64,000 nt of DNA from an uncultured Lachnospiraceae bacterium. GTDB taxonomy: Bacteria; Bacillota; Clostridia; Lachnospirales; Lachnospiraceae. Within the stretch, counting starts at the first letter, position 1, and each line of letters starts with the position of its first letter. Location of the stretch: assembly GCA_947577185.1 (NCBI GenBank), contig CANPUE010000006.1, forward strand, positions 86,900 to 150,899, read 5' to 3'. A model generated the notes under the pieces. It was not told the DNA's origin and made no database searches. It saw nothing but the letters and a program-made list of their open reading frames with translations. Made by a program: the position numbers and the translations under genes. Shown here in pieces: positions 16,982 through 27,176 of the stretch.

Positions 16982-18364
16982 TCAGGATAAATATTCATCG
17001 ATTCCTTTTGCGGCCGCTTTACCGGCGCCCATCGCCAGAATTACAGTCGCTGCTCCTGTCACTGCATCACCGCCGGCATAAACGCCTTCCTTCGTTGTCC
17101 TGCCGTGTTCCTCGTCCGCAATGATACATTTCCACTTATTAACCTCGAGCCCTTCCGTGGTAGAAGAAATCAGCGGATTCGGGGAAGTTCCAAGCGACAT
17201 GATCACGGTATCCACATCCATGGTGAACTCAGAACCGGGAACCTCTACCGGACGTCTTCTGCCGGAAGCATCTGGCTCTCCGAGTTCCATTCTGATACAT
17301 TTCATTCCGCAGACCCATGCGTTCTCGTCCGTGAGAATTTCGACCGGATTAGTCAATAAATCGAAGATAATCCCTTCCTCTTTGGCATGGTGCACTTCTT
17401 CTACTCTCGCAGGAAGTTCTTCTTCACTTCTCCGGTAGACGATATGCACTTCAGCGCCCAGTCGAAGCGCCGTTCTCGCGGCATCCATTGCCACATTGCC
17501 GCCGCCCACAACCGCGACTTTCTTCCCTCTCATGATCGGCGTTTCGCAGTCTGTCCGGAACGCTTTCATCAGATTGCTTCTCGTCAGATATTCATTCGCG
17601 GAAAAGACACCGTTTGCCTGTTCTCCGGGAATCCCCATGAATTTGGGAAGTCCTGCCCCGGAACCGATGAAAACAGCATCGAAGCCCTCTTCTTTCATCA
17701 GCTCATCAATGGTGACAGATTTACCGATCACGACATTTGTTTCTATTTTGACGCCAAGCGATTTGACGTTTTCAATCTCTTTTTCCACAACAGCCTGTTT
17801 CGGAAGACGAAATTCCGGAATGCCGTAGACCAAAACACCGCCTGCCTCATGAAGTGCTTCAAAGATCGTCACGTCATATCCCATTCTGGCCAAATCGCCT
17901 GCACAGGTAAGTCCTGCCGGACCGGAACCGATCACGGCAACTTTTTTTCCTTTTTTCTCCTTTGCGCCGGCTGGCTTTATCCCGTTTTCTCTTGCCCAGT
18001 CAGCGGCAAAACGCTCCAGTTTGCCGATCGAGACAGGTTCTCCTTTGATCCCGCGGATACATTTGCCCTCACACTGGCTTTCCTGCGGACACACACGGCC
18101 GCAGACAGCCGGAAGTGAAGAATCTTCGCTGATGATCTGATAGGCGGCCTCAATGTCGCCGTCCTTTACTTTCTCGATAAAACCCGGAATGTTGATCGAT
18201 ACCGGACAGCCCTTAATACATTGTGCATTCTTGCAGTTAATGCATCTTGCCGCTTCCTCCATCGCCTCTTCTTTATTATATCCCAGGCAGACTTCTTCAA
18301 AATTCGCCGCACGCACTTTTGCATCCTGTTCGCGGACAGGCACCTTCTTTAATACATCCATCAT
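16982..18364 (-). CDS. nfnB: NfnB-like large subunit of NADH-dependent reduced ferredoxin:NADP+ oxidoreductase
   Basis: A 460-residue flavoprotein with two N-terminal [4Fe-4S] motifs (Cys41, 44, 49, 53 and Cys88, 92, 98, 102), a dinucleotide fold G-S-G-P-A-G-L near 147 and a second one V-G-G-G-N-V-A-M-D near 280. This is the glutamate synthase small-subunit fold. Because it is paired with a PyrK-like FAD/NAD protein 7 nt upstream, the pair fits NfnAB, the electron-bifurcating transhydrogenase that makes two NADPH from NADH plus reduced ferredoxin. It is often annotated gltA, but no large GltB glutamate synthase subunit is here. The ATG at 18364 is used because the longer frame to 18403 overlaps the partner gene and lacks a ribosome binding site. 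Confidence 0.88.
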   Translation of the reverse strand: MMDVLKKVPVREQDAKVRAANFEEVCLGYNKEEAMEEAARCINCKNAQCIKGCPVSINIPGFIEKVKDGDIEAAYQIISEDSSLPAVCGRVCPQESQCEGKCIRGIKGEPVSIGKLERFAADWARENGIKPAGAKEKKGKKVAVIGSGPAGLTCAGDLARMGYDVTIFEALHEAGGVLVYGIPEFRLPKQAVVEKEIENVKSLGVKIETNVVIGKSVTIDELMKEEGFDAVFIGSGAGLPKFMGIPGEQANGVFSANEYLTRSNLMKAFRTDCETPIMRGKKVAVVGGGNVAMDAARTALRLGAEVHIVYRRSEEELPARVEEVHHAKEEGIIFDLLTNPVEILTDENAWVCGMKCIRMELGEPDASGRRRPVEVPGSEFTMDVDTVIMSLGTSPNPLISSTTEGLEVNKWKCIIADEEHGRTTKEGVYAGGDAVTGAATVILAMGAGKAAAKGIDEYLS

Positions 18365-18371
18365 GATATCC

Positions 18372-19265
18372 TTACTCCTTTCCCCCGTCTGTGCAGTTTC
18401 CACAGCCGCCGTGGTGAGTATTTCCTTCCTTCGCTCTCAGGAATGCTCTTCCTTCTTCCGTTTTATAAATCTGCTGGCGCTTCATCGCCTGATCAAAATC
18501 CACCTGATGTCCGTCAAACTCCGGGCCGTCAACGCAGGCAAATTTCACTTCACCGCCTACCGTCACACGACAGGCACCGCACATGCCTGTTCCGTCCACC
18601 ATGATAGGATTGAGGCTCACGATCGTAGGGATCTTCAGTTCTTTCGTCATTTTGCAGACAAACTTCATCATGATCATCGGTCCGATTGCTACACAGGTAT
18701 CATAATTCTTTCCCTCATCCACAAGGTCTTTGATCGTCTGTGTCACCATACCGCTTCTTCCATAAGAGCCGTCGTCTGTGGTGACGTAAAGATTTCCTGC
18801 GACTTCTTCCATCTCTTTTTCCAGAATCAGCAGATCTTTTGTCTTTGCTCCCACAATGACATCCGCTTCGATTCCCTGCTCATGAAGCCACTTTACCTGC
18901 GGATATACAGGCGCTGTTCCCACGCCACCCGCGACAAAGAGCATCCGTTTCTTCTTTAATGTATCTATGTCCTGTGTCACAAATTCTGAAGGACAGCCAA
19001 GCGGCCCTACAAAATCGTGAAAAGCGTCACCCTCTTTTAACCATGCCATTTTCTGTGTCGCCGCTCCGACTGTCTGAAAGACAATCGTTACAAATCCTTT
19101 GTCCCTGTCATAATCGCAGATGGTAAGCGGAATCCGCTCTCCTTCTTCGTCCGTCCTGACGATCACAAACTGTCCCGGCTGGCAGGACTTCGCAACACGC
19201 TTCGCTTCCACTACCATAAGATAAATGTTTGTAGTCAGTTCCTTTGCCTGTACTATTTTATACAT
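18372..19265 (-). CDS. nfnA: NfnA-like FAD/NAD-binding small subunit (sulfide/dihydroorotate dehydrogenase-like)
   Basis: A 297-residue ferredoxin-NADP reductase-fold protein. FAD-binding sequence G-Q-F-V-I-V-R is near residue 28, the NAD site V-A-G-G-V-G-T-A-P near 110, and a C-terminal [2Fe-2S] cluster motif C-G-A-C-R-V-T-V-G followed by F-A-C-V-D-G-P near 230-245. It pairs with the downstream nfnB and would hold the bifurcating-complex FAD and [2Fe-2S] centre that communicates with NAD(H). AGGAGG precedes the ATG. The alternative is a sulfide dehydrogenase subunit, the same family; NfnA is favoured for an anaerobe. Confidence 0.88.
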   Translation of the reverse strand: MYKIVQAKELTTNIYLMVVEAKRVAKSCQPGQFVIVRTDEEGERIPLTICDYDRDKGFVTIVFQTVGAATQKMAWLKEGDAFHDFVGPLGCPSEFVTQDIDTLKKKRMLFVAGGVGTAPVYPQVKWLHEQGIEADVIVGAKTKDLLILEKEMEEVAGNLYVTTDDGSYGRSGMVTQTIKDLVDEGKNYDTCVAIGPMIMMKFVCKMTKELKIPTIVSLNPIMVDGTGMCGACRVTVGGEVKFACVDGPEFDGHQVDFDQAMKRQQIYKTEEGRAFLRAKEGNTHHGGCGNCTDGGKE

Positions 19266-19298
19266 TACTTTTATCCTCCTGAAACTTACATCCTTTTT

Positions 19299-19327
19299 AT
19301 GATAAAGGAAGTCCTGTCATTTTGCAA
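19299..19327 (-). promoter_or_regulatory. Promoter of nfnAB
   Basis: TTGCAA (19322-19327) and TATCAT (19299-19304) with a 17-nt spacer on the minus strand, about 30 nt before the nfnA start. Confidence 0.55.
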
Positions 19328-19385
19328 CAATCTTTTAAAACTTTTTACGCTTAACCTGGTCCGACAAAGGGACCGGTATAACGGT

Positions 19386-20846
19386 TTAGATCGGCACAGC
19401 CGCAAAATTTCCGTCCTCATCGTATCCGAGTCTGGCCGGAGCACCGGTGTAGACCTGGATCAGGAATACTTTGTCGGTTCTGGTCGAAAGACCGGTTCCG
19501 TCATTTGAATATTCATTGATGGTAAAGTAAATATCCTCACCGATCATCAGTACCGAGCTGAACTGATAGCTGTATGTACCGCTCTGCTGTTCCAGCCTGC
19601 CCTCCGTGTCTTTCAGGTAACCGATTTCCACCAGTCTGTCTATCAGTCTCTGAACCGCCTCATCTGTCGAGATGGTGCTGTGCAAAGACAGGGTATAGGT
19701 ACGCTGTGTTACTTCACTGTATACACCGGCCTCACTGACGTTGATAAATCTGAAATTCGTCGTTCCAAGCGGCATCGGGATCGGCCCGGTATAGGGAACG
19801 GAGTCTCTTGTAGGCTCTGATTCATCCGTTGTATAAAAAGTCTGACATCCTTCCTGCGGTACAACAGTTATCATGACAGGCTGTGTATATTCTCCGCTGT
19901 AAAGACTCACTTCCGGTGCATTCGGAACATCGAGGCTGATATGATATGTTTTTGTCACAATGTTGCTTTTAATTCCATAATCATTGACAAAAAAAGCACT
20001 GATCGTATACTCTCCGTCTTCTAAAAAGAGCGGAGCCGTGTAAATCTGACTGTTTTCGTCCGGCTCGGAGCCGTCCATCGTATAATAAATGGTTCCCGAT
20101 GTATTGGAACTTAATTTTAACGGAATGATCTCTGCGTAATCCCCTTCCACATAGTTAAATTCCGGTTCTTTGGCCAGGTAGCCCTGAAACATATTTACGA
20201 TCGTATCTTCTTTACAGGAGCGCAAAAGCGCATTGATATCCTCGTAACGTTTCTGTTTTGTATAGATCGTAATCATTTTATCATAAGCTTCTTCGATATC
20301 TTCATAAGGATAGATGCCTTTATCGATGATCTGCTTCAGTGTCATGAGCGCAGATTCGTTATCGGAGAGCAGATAATAATAATCAGCTTTTAAAAACAGG
20401 AGTTCCGACTGTGTTTCATCCTGGGCAAAAGCGCTGTCCAGAAAGGCAATCGCCTGTTGATAATTTTCATCTGCCGCATATTCCTGTGCTTTTTTGACCT
20501 GATAGGATATCGTCTGCAGATGATGGGTATACAGAAAATAGCAGGCGCAGCAAATGACGGTTACCATGACCATGGTGATCGTAAAGCCAATTTTTCGGCC
20601 GATCCCCATGCGCTCTTCTTCTTCGTACTCCGGCGGCTCCTGTACCGGATCGGAATCCGGCCTTTCCTGCCTTTGTTCCTCCTGCGCCGTTTCTTCTTTT
20701 TGCATGGCGGCAAGTGTAGAAAGCGTTTCCGTTATGCTGTTTTCAAGTTCCGGCTCAAAATCGGGTACGATACGGATCTCGTTTCCACAGGTTTCACAGA
20801 TCAGATGGCCTTCTTCTATCTCATTCCCACAATTAGGGCATTTCAT
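19386..20846 (-). CDS. Zinc-ribbon / TPR membrane protein with two chitobiase C-terminal-like domains
   Basis: A 486-residue protein. An N-terminal zinc ribbon (Cys3, Cys6, Cys17, Cys20) is followed by an acidic linker, one transmembrane helix at about 93-115, TPR-like helices at about 120-200, and two beta domains of the CHB/HEX C-terminal type (T-I-Y-Y-T-M-D-G-S-E-P and T-F-Y-T-T-D-E-S-E-P), then a C-terminal globular region. AAAGGAAG precedes the ATG at 20846; the longer frame to 20891 would run into folD. The topology puts the zinc ribbon inside and the beta domains outside. Function is unknown; an envelope role is likely. Confidence 0.72.
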   Translation of the reverse strand: MKCPNCGNEIEEGHLICETCGNEIRIVPDFEPELENSITETLSTLAAMQKEETAQEEQRQERPDSDPVQEPPEYEEEERMGIGRKIGFTITMVMVTVICCACYFLYTHHLQTISYQVKKAQEYAADENYQQAIAFLDSAFAQDETQSELLFLKADYYYLLSDNESALMTLKQIIDKGIYPYEDIEEAYDKMITIYTKQKRYEDINALLRSCKEDTIVNMFQGYLAKEPEFNYVEGDYAEIIPLKLSSNTSGTIYYTMDGSEPDENSQIYTAPLFLEDGEYTISAFFVNDYGIKSNIVTKTYHISLDVPNAPEVSLYSGEYTQPVMITVVPQEGCQTFYTTDESEPTRDSVPYTGPIPMPLGTTNFRFINVSEAGVYSEVTQRTYTLSLHSTISTDEAVQRLIDRLVEIGYLKDTEGRLEQQSGTYSYQFSSVLMIGEDIYFTINEYSNDGTGLSTRTDKVFLIQVYTGAPARLGYDEDGNFAAVPI

Positions 20847-20860
20847 AGGCAGCTTCCTTT

Positions 20861-21706
20861 CTAAAGATTTAAGGCAGCCGACTCCACACAATTATGCATT
20901 AACATAGCAATCGTCATCGGTCCGACACCTCCCGGAACCGGCGTGATCGCACTGCTGACAGGAGCGACATCCTCAAAATCGACATCTCCACATAACTTAT
21001 TATTTTCATTTCTGTGTATTCCGACATCAATGACAACAGCGCCCTCTTTGACGTATTCTCTCGTTATCATCTTTGGTTTTCCAACAGCCGCGATCAGGAT
21101 GTCTGCCCTTTTGGTAACTTCTTTAAGATTCCTGGTTCTGGAATGTGTCACGGTAACGGTACCGTTTTCCCGCAGCAATAAGATCGCCATCGGTTTTCCG
21201 ACGATATTGCTTCTCCCGATCACCACACATTCTTTTCCTTCAATCTCGATACCAGAGCGCCTGAGAAGTTCAATGATCCCGGCCGGCGTACAGGAAACAA
21301 AACCGGGCTGACCGATACAGAGTGCACCTACGCTCGCCGGGTGAAATCCGTCCACGTCTTTTTTCGGGTCAATGGCCCGGATGACTGCGTCCTCGTCAAT
21401 ATGTTCCGGGACAGGAAGCTGTACCAAGATCCCGTCTACATCCTTTCTGGCGTTGAGTTCAGCGATGAGCGCCAATAATTCTTCCTGCGTAACTTCCTCT
21501 GGCAGTTCGTAGGAAACTGACTCAATCCCGATATAGGCGCATGCCTTTTTCTTATTTGCGACATAAACGCTGGATGCCGGATCGTTCCCTGCCTGGATCA
21601 CGGCAAGACAGACTGTCCTGCCATCCTGCTTCATGCGTGATACTTTTTCTTTCAATTCCTCTTTAATCTGTGCCGAAATGGCTTTTCCATCTATGATCTG
21701 CGGCAT
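20861..21706 (-). CDS. folD: Bifunctional methylene-THF dehydrogenase / methenyl-THF cyclohydrolase
   Basis: A 281-residue FolD. It interconverts 5,10-methylene-THF, 5,10-methenyl-THF and 10-formyl-THF with NADP(H). Signatures are Y-V-A-N-K-K-K-A-C (catalytic Lys near residue 55), V-Q-L-P-V-P near 97, the cofactor segment G-R-S-N-I-V-G-K-P near 163, and the C-terminal P-V-P-G-G-V-G-P-M-T. It follows fhs by 50 nt, so the two consecutive steps of the formate-to-methylene-THF route are co-transcribed. Confidence 0.97.
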   Translation of the reverse strand: MPQIIDGKAISAQIKEELKEKVSRMKQDGRTVCLAVIQAGNDPASSVYVANKKKACAYIGIESVSYELPEEVTQEELLALIAELNARKDVDGILVQLPVPEHIDEDAVIRAIDPKKDVDGFHPASVGALCIGQPGFVSCTPAGIIELLRRSGIEIEGKECVVIGRSNIVGKPMAILLLRENGTVTVTHSRTRNLKEVTKRADILIAAVGKPKMITREYVKEGAVVIDVGIHRNENNKLCGDVDFEDVAPVSSAITPVPGGVGPMTIAMLMHNCVESAALNL

Positions 21707-21756
21707 TTTTACCTTTTTCCTTTCTGTTTGCTGATCGGCTCCTGTCTGCAGACAGG

Positions 21757-23427
21757 TTAGAACAGCCCTGTTATGACACCATCGTCATTTACATCAATCC
21801 CATATGCTGCCGGTTTCTTCGGAAGTCCGGGCATGGTCATCACATTGCCTGTCAGCACGACGACAAATCCGGCGCCGGCTGAGACATAAGCCTCTCTAAC
21901 CGTGATCTTAAATCCCTCCGGTCTGCCAAGGCGGGCGGCATCATCGGACAGAGAATACTGCGTTTTGGCCATGCAGACCGGCAGATCGCCAAATCCCTGT
22001 TTTTCCAGCCTGTCTAGCTGTGCCGCGGCCGCAGGCGTATAGACTACCCCTTCCGCTCCATAGATTTCCTCCGACACGGTCTGAATCTTTTCTTTCAAAG
22101 AAAGGGCCGATTCATAGAGCAGCCGGAAACCGGACGGTTTTGTATCAAGTGTATGTAATACTTTCTTTGCCAGATCAATGCCGCCTTCTCCTCCCATTTC
22201 CCATACTCTGGAAAGTGCAAACTCACAGTCTCTCTCTTCACAGAAGGTTCTCACATAATCGATTTCCGCATCGGTATCCGTGATAAAAGAATTCAGCGTT
22301 ACAATGATCGGAACGCCGTATTTTTGCAGATTCTCAATGTGCTTCTCCAGATTCACAATACCTTTTTGCAGTGCTTCCAGATTTTCATCCTGCAGCTGGT
22401 CTTTTGGTACAGAACCATTATATTTCAGCGCCCTGACAGTTGCCACTAAAACGACGGCATCAGGATGCAGACCTGCAATCCGGCATTTGATATCAAAAAA
22501 CTTCTCAGCGCCAAGATCTGCTCCAAACCCTGCCTCCGTAATCACATAATCTGCCATCTTCAGGGCCGCTTTCGTTGCTCTGACAGAGTTACATCCGTGC
22601 GCGATATTGGCAAACGGTCCGCCATGGACCAATGCGGCCGTATGTTCCAGCGTCTGAATCAGGTTCGGCTTCATGGCGTCTTTTAACAGTGCCGCCATAG
22701 AGCCTACAGCCCCCAGATCGGCGGCCGTTACAGGTTTTCCCTCATAGTTATAGGCTATGATAATCTTTCCGATACGTTCTTTGAGGTCACGCATGTCCGA
22801 TGCCAGACATAAAATCGCCATGATCTCAGAAGCGACCGTGATCACGAAGTGGTCTTCCCGTACCGTGCCGTCAGCCTTTGCACCGAGTCCGACTACAACA
22901 TTGCGCAGTACCCGGTCGTTCATATCCAGACACCGTTTCCATACAATCTGTCTCGTATCGATTCCAAGTTCATTTCCCTGCTGAATGTGATTATCCAGGA
23001 GCGCCGCCAGCAGATTATTGGCAGAAGTGACCGCATGGAAATCACCTGTAAAATGCAGATTCAGATCTTCCATGGGTACGACCTGCGCGTAACCGCCGCC
23101 TGCCGCTCCGCCCTTTATGCCAAAGCATGGGCCGAGAGAAGGCTCCCGCAGTGCCAAAACCGCATCTTTTTCCAGTTTGTGAAATGCCTGCGCCAGACCA
23201 ATACTGGTCGTCGTCTTTCCCTCCCCTGCCGGGGTCGGATTGATCGCTGTCACAAGGATCAGCTTTCCGTCCGGATTCTCTTTCATCCGTTCCATATATT
23301 CTTCCGAAATCTTTGCTTTATACTTTCCGTATAATTCAAGATCGTCCTCCTGCATTCCAAGACGTCCGGCAACCGTCACAACAGGTTCTAAGACTGCTTC
23401 CTGTGCAATTTCAATATCTGACTTCAT
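21757..23427 (-). CDS. fhs: Formate--tetrahydrofolate ligase
   Basis: A 556-residue formyl-THF synthetase, the usual length, which uses ATP to join formate to THF. The P-loop-like site T-P-A-G-E-G-K-T-T is near residue 67, and the conserved [18 protein letters not shown] segment follows. AAAGGA precedes the ATG. It lies between ftsK and folD. In Lachnospiraceae this enzyme serves purine synthesis and, in acetogens, the methyl branch of the Wood-Ljungdahl pathway; no other pathway gene is in view. Confidence 0.97.
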   Translation of the reverse strand: MKSDIEIAQEAVLEPVVTVAGRLGMQEDDLELYGKYKAKISEEYMERMKENPDGKLILVTAINPTPAGEGKTTTSIGLAQAFHKLEKDAVLALREPSLGPCFGIKGGAAGGGYAQVVPMEDLNLHFTGDFHAVTSANNLLAALLDNHIQQGNELGIDTRQIVWKRCLDMNDRVLRNVVVGLGAKADGTVREDHFVITVASEIMAILCLASDMRDLKERIGKIIIAYNYEGKPVTAADLGAVGSMAALLKDAMKPNLIQTLEHTAALVHGGPFANIAHGCNSVRATKAALKMADYVITEAGFGADLGAEKFFDIKCRIAGLHPDAVVLVATVRALKYNGSVPKDQLQDENLEALQKGIVNLEKHIENLQKYGVPIIVTLNSFITDTDAEIDYVRTFCEERDCEFALSRVWEMGGEGGIDLAKKVLHTLDTKPSGFRLLYESALSLKEKIQTVSEEIYGAEGVVYTPAAAAQLDRLEKQGFGDLPVCMAKTQYSLSDDAARLGRPEGFKITVREAYVSAGAGFVVVLTGNVMTMPGLPKKPAAYGIDVNDDGVITGLF

Positions 23428-23451
23428 AATCGGTTCCTTTCAATTTTTATT

Positions 23452-26178
23452 TTAAACGTTGAGTTCTTCGGCCAACTGTTCAAATTCCTCTATCGACATC
23501 AGAACTTTACGGGGCTTTGTCCCTTCCTCTTCCCCGACAACCCCCACATCACACAGCTGATCCATGATCCTTGCGGCTCTGTTAAAGCCGATTTTGAACA
23601 TTCTTTGCAGCATGCCGATCGAAGCCTTGTCCTTCTCGATAATGAATTTTCCTGCTTCTACAAAGTACTGGTCAAATTCTGATCCGCCTTCTGAGGCACC
23701 GCCGCCGGCGCCGGAAGAAGCGCTTCCCATATTCTGAATTTTTTCTTCAATATCCTCACTGTATACGTTACCGATCGCCTGATTTTTCAAAAAATCCACA
23801 ACATCCGATACTTCTTTATCCGAAACAAATGCGCCCTGTACCCTCGCAGGCTTCGGATAGCCCTGTGGATAAAAGAGCATATCGCCTTTGCCAAGAAGTT
23901 TCTCGGCTCCGACCATGTCCAGAATCGTTCTCGAATCCACACCGCTTGATACGGCAAACGCAATACGGCTTGGCATATTGGCTTTGATCAGGCCGGTGAT
24001 AACATCCACGGAAGGTCTCTGGGTAGCGATGATCAGATGAATGCCGCAGGCTCTGGCAAGCTGTGCCAGACGGCAGATCGACTCTTCCACTTCTCCGGGC
24101 GAGACCATCATCAGATCGGCCAGTTCGTCCACAATGATCAGGATCTGCGGCAGCTTTGCGGGCGCATCCGCATCGCCCTGTTCCCGCATGCTCTCAACTT
24201 TTTTGTTGTAGCCCTTGAGATCCCGTACATTATAATCGGCAAATTTCTGGTATCTGTCGGTCATCTCCGCCACGCCCCAGTGCAGCGCTCCGGCCGCCTT
24301 CTTGGGATCCGTCACAACAGGAATCAGAAGATGCGGGATGCCGTTATAGACACTCAGCTCCACCACTTTGGGATCTATCATGATGAGTTTCACATCATCC
24401 GGGTGCGCTTTATAGAGAATTCCCATAATAATCGTATTAATACAGACCGACTTACCGGAACCGGTCGCTCCCGCAATCAGCATATGCGGCATTTTGGCGA
24501 TATCGGCCACTACGGTTTTGCCGGCAATATCTTTTCCGACAGCAAATGCCAGATTGGACGGAAACTCCCTGAACTCTTTGGTTTCCAGAAGATCCCGCAG
24601 GGCAACCGCAGCGTTTTCCTTATTCGGCACTTCGATACCGACTGCCGCTTTTCCGGGAATCGGTGCCTCGATACGGATGTCCGTAGCCGCAAGATTGAGC
24701 TTAATGTCATCTGCAAGCCCGACGATCTTACTGACTTTCACGCCCTGTTCCGGCTGAAGTTCATAGCGGGTAACGGCAGGCCCCTGACTGATATCCGTGA
24801 TTGATACTTTCACGCCGAATGTTGCCAGCGTATTTTGCAGACGAAGCGCAGTCTCTTTTAATTCCCGCTCGGCGCCCGCATTGTTTTTTGCTTTTCCCTT
24901 CGCCAGTCTGTTAAACGGCGGGAAATGGTATTCACGCGGCTCTTTGCGCTCCGCCATATGGTTTCCTGATTTATGTAAATCACTCACCGCGTCTGACGCT
25001 GCCTGAGGTTCCTTCTCGCCTGCAGCGACAGATGCCACGGGACGGACCCTGGCAGCTCCGCTTCCCGCAGACATGGTATTACCCATAACCGGCGTATAGG
25101 ATTCTTCCGCCGGTTTTCCCTCCGGAAATGGATCCTCCGGCATTTTTATTTCATCCAGTTCATCCGACCGGTCGGGTTCCGGTTCGATCAGATGGCTGGA
25201 ATCCGCATCCCTGCGTGCAGATTCCATAGTTTCATCTTCATAGTCGTCCTCATACGCATAGTCTTCTTCCGGATCCGTTCCGTCATGGATCATGATCTCA
25301 TGGATATCGTCACGCATGGACGCCTCTTCTTTGTGCTCTGCTATGGAATCTCTGGCGCTTCCTAACGCTGTATCGAGCATGACGCCGGAAACTTTCTTAT
25401 CCATCCGAAGGATCTTTTCGTTCTCCTTCTCTTCTTCTAAGAGTCTTTTGCGCTCTTCCTCTCTGGCGCGCCGCTCTTCCATCGCCTCGCGCCTTTCTCT
25501 GGCACGCTCCCGCCTGTAGGCAGCATCTTCCATAGACCGTTCATAGACTTTTCGTCCATGTGTCTTTACACCGCCGATAAAAGACTTATCCGTAATCACC
25601 ACCGCACAGATGATCGCTGCGACGATCATTGCCAGGATCGTCCCGACGATCCCAAGCAGTTTATGAAGCGCGAAAGCCGCCGAACCGGCAAGAATCCCGC
25701 CGCCGCCGCGGTTTTCACTGCATCGTTTATAGATTTCCCCGATCTGGTAAGTGTCTGTCTCCGCATAATGAACATTCAGCAGTTCACACACAATGCCGAT
25801 GATCACAAAAAGAACAATGCCTGCGATCAGTTTCCGCGTTGCGATATGATTCCCAAGATTGGAAATGCCAAAAGCGATAAACAGGAAGATGATCACCGGC
25901 GCAATGTAAGCTAACAGCCCGAAAATGCCAAACATAAAAGTGCTGACTGCATCACCGATCTTGCCGACAATGCCAAAATTGCATAAGAACAAAATAACAG
26001 CAAGAGCAAGTGAAGCGATCAGAAAAATCTCACTGCGGATCGCGGCGTCCATTGGTTCACTGCGTCTGTCTGTGCCTGCCCTTCCTGCTCTTGTACTGTT
26101 TCTGCTGTTCGTTGTTTTTTTCCCTGCGGAAGTTTTAGACGCGCTTTTGCGCGTTCCCTTTCCCTGATTTGATGCCAC
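23452..26178 (-). CDS. FtsK/SpoIIIE-type DNA translocase
   Basis: A 908-residue membrane-bound translocase that moves chromosomal DNA through the division or sporulation septum. The N-terminal region has about four membrane helices (residues 45-175), a long charged linker follows, then the motor: Walker A G-A-T-G-S-G-K-S near 570, Walker [11 protein letters not shown] near 680, and a C-terminal winged-helix gamma domain ([10 protein letters not shown]). A GTG at 26178 with GGAGG ten nt upstream is preferred over a GTG at 26202 that has no ribosome binding site. FtsK and SpoIIIE cannot be separated from sequence alone. Confidence 0.95.
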   Translation of the reverse strand: MASNQGKGTRKSASKTSAGKKTTNSRNSTRAGRAGTDRRSEPMDAAIRSEIFLIASLALAVILFLCNFGIVGKIGDAVSTFMFGIFGLLAYIAPVIIFLFIAFGISNLGNHIATRKLIAGIVLFVIIGIVCELLNVHYAETDTYQIGEIYKRCSENRGGGGILAGSAAFALHKLLGIVGTILAMIVAAIICAVVITDKSFIGGVKTHGRKVYERSMEDAAYRRERARERREAMEERRAREEERKRLLEEEKENEKILRMDKKVSGVMLDTALGSARDSIAEHKEEASMRDDIHEIMIHDGTDPEEDYAYEDDYEDETMESARRDADSSHLIEPEPDRSDELDEIKMPEDPFPEGKPAEESYTPVMGNTMSAGSGAARVRPVASVAAGEKEPQAASDAVSDLHKSGNHMAERKEPREYHFPPFNRLAKGKAKNNAGAERELKETALRLQNTLATFGVKVSITDISQGPAVTRYELQPEQGVKVSKIVGLADDIKLNLAATDIRIEAPIPGKAAVGIEVPNKENAAVALRDLLETKEFREFPSNLAFAVGKDIAGKTVVADIAKMPHMLIAGATGSGKSVCINTIIMGILYKAHPDDVKLIMIDPKVVELSVYNGIPHLLIPVVTDPKKAAGALHWGVAEMTDRYQKFADYNVRDLKGYNKKVESMREQGDADAPAKLPQILIIVDELADLMMVSPGEVEESICRLAQLARACGIHLIIATQRPSVDVITGLIKANMPSRIAFAVSSGVDSRTILDMVGAEKLLGKGDMLFYPQGYPKPARVQGAFVSDKEVSDVVDFLKNQAIGNVYSEDIEEKIQNMGSASSGAGGGASEGGSEFDQYFVEAGKFIIEKDKASIGMLQRMFKIGFNRAARIMDQLCDVGVVGEEEGTKPRKVLMSIEEFEQLAEELNV

Positions 26179-26237
26179 TGTTCTACAACCTCCAAAAAAC
26201 ACAAAGAAATTTCAACATTTGATTGATGTCCCACACT

Positions 26238-26266
26238 AGTATAGCATTTTCAAATTTAGTTGTCAT
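26238..26266 (-). promoter_or_regulatory. Promoter of the ftsK gene
   Basis: ATGACA (26261-26266) and TATACT (26238-26243) with a 17-nt spacer on the minus strand, in the short gap after the TepA-like gene. Confidence 0.6.
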
Positions 26267-26269
26267 CTT

Positions 26270-27019
26270 TTATTTTGTACCCGTTTTTTTTCGTTCTACC
26301 ATATCATGAAGATGACTGATCGCATCCCTGATTCCGCCTACTTCGTTGATAATTCCCTCTTCTACAGCCTCTTTTCCGACAAGCACTGTCCCGACGTCTT
26401 TGGTCAGCATCCCGGTTTCCATCATCAGTTCCTCAAGGCGTGTCTTGGAAATCTTGCAGTGTCCGCACACGAATCCGGTAATGCGGTTCTGGATCTGCTT
26501 AAAATAGTCAAAGGTCTGCTGAACCCCGATCACCATGCCGTTTAATCTGACCGGATGGATGACCATCGTTCCCGTCGGTACAATGTAAGAATAATCTGTG
26601 CTGACTGCAATCGGCACGCCGATCGAATGACTGCCGCCCAGTACCAGAGACACGGTCGGTTTGCTGATAGAAGCAATCATTTCCGCGATCGCCAGCCCGG
26701 CCTCCACATCACCGCCCATTGTATTTAAAAGGATCAGCACGCCCTCGATCTTTTTGCTGTCCTCAATGGCTGCAAGCTGCGGCAGAATATGCTCGTATTT
26801 CGTCGTCTTGGAAGAACTCCCCAGATTGTCATGTCCTTCTATTTCTCCGATGATGGTGATCAGATGCAGATTGTGCGCCGATTCATTATCATCCAGTGAA
26901 AGCTGTCCTGTCGATTCAATCCGTTCATCCCTGTGCTGTTCCGCCTCCGCTTTGGCATCTTTTCTCTGCTCGTCTTTGTCCTTTTCCTTTTCTTTTCCGC
27001 TGCTTTCTTTCTTTCCCAT
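26270..27019 (-). CDS. ClpP-class serine protease, TepA-like
   Basis: A 249-residue protein. The first 45 residues are highly charged and low complexity; residues about 50-235 are a ClpP/crotonase fold with the nucleophile in G-G-S-H-S-I-G (Ser132) and His155 in H-P-V-R. It resembles the translocation-enhancing protein TepA (YmfB) found beside spoIIIE/ftsK in Bacillus, and here too ftsK follows directly. It probably works in the cytoplasm as an ATP-independent processing protease or peptidase. GGAGG precedes the ATG. Confidence 0.88.
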   Translation of the reverse strand: MGKKESSGKEKEKDKDEQRKDAKAEAEQHRDERIESTGQLSLDDNESAHNLHLITIIGEIEGHDNLGSSSKTTKYEHILPQLAAIEDSKKIEGVLILLNTMGGDVEAGLAIAEMIASISKPTVSLVLGGSHSIGVPIAVSTDYSYIVPTGTMVIHPVRLNGMVIGVQQTFDYFKQIQNRITGFVCGHCKISKTRLEELMMETGMLTKDVGTVLVGKEAVEEGIINEVGGIRDAISHLHDMVERKKTGTK

Positions 27020-27117
27020 AAAAATCCTCCATTCTCGCTCGAACGCTTTCTAATTAAAATGCTCTCAGACAGCGACGCCTCCGCGTTTGGTCCGTCACCG
27101 CTTACGAACACAATGAA

Positions 27118-27144
27118 AAGGGAACCGCAAACTGCAATTCCCTT
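27118..27144 (-). terminator. Terminator after the polytopic membrane protein gene
   Basis: AAGGGAA (27118-27124) and TTCCCTT (27138-27144) form a stem on the minus strand, ending in a short T-rich tail, about 35 nt past the stop codon. Confidence 0.55.
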
Positions 27145-27176
27145 CTAGTCTTTGTCATATTCGGATTTTTATGCAT

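Noticed and set aside
16982..19265. Glutamate synthase gltA/gltB pair
   Set aside because: The partner is a PyrK-like FAD/[2Fe-2S] protein, not the large glutamate synthase subunit, so NfnAB fits better.
23428..23451. THF riboswitch before fhs
   Set aside because: The gap to ftsK is 24 nt, too short.
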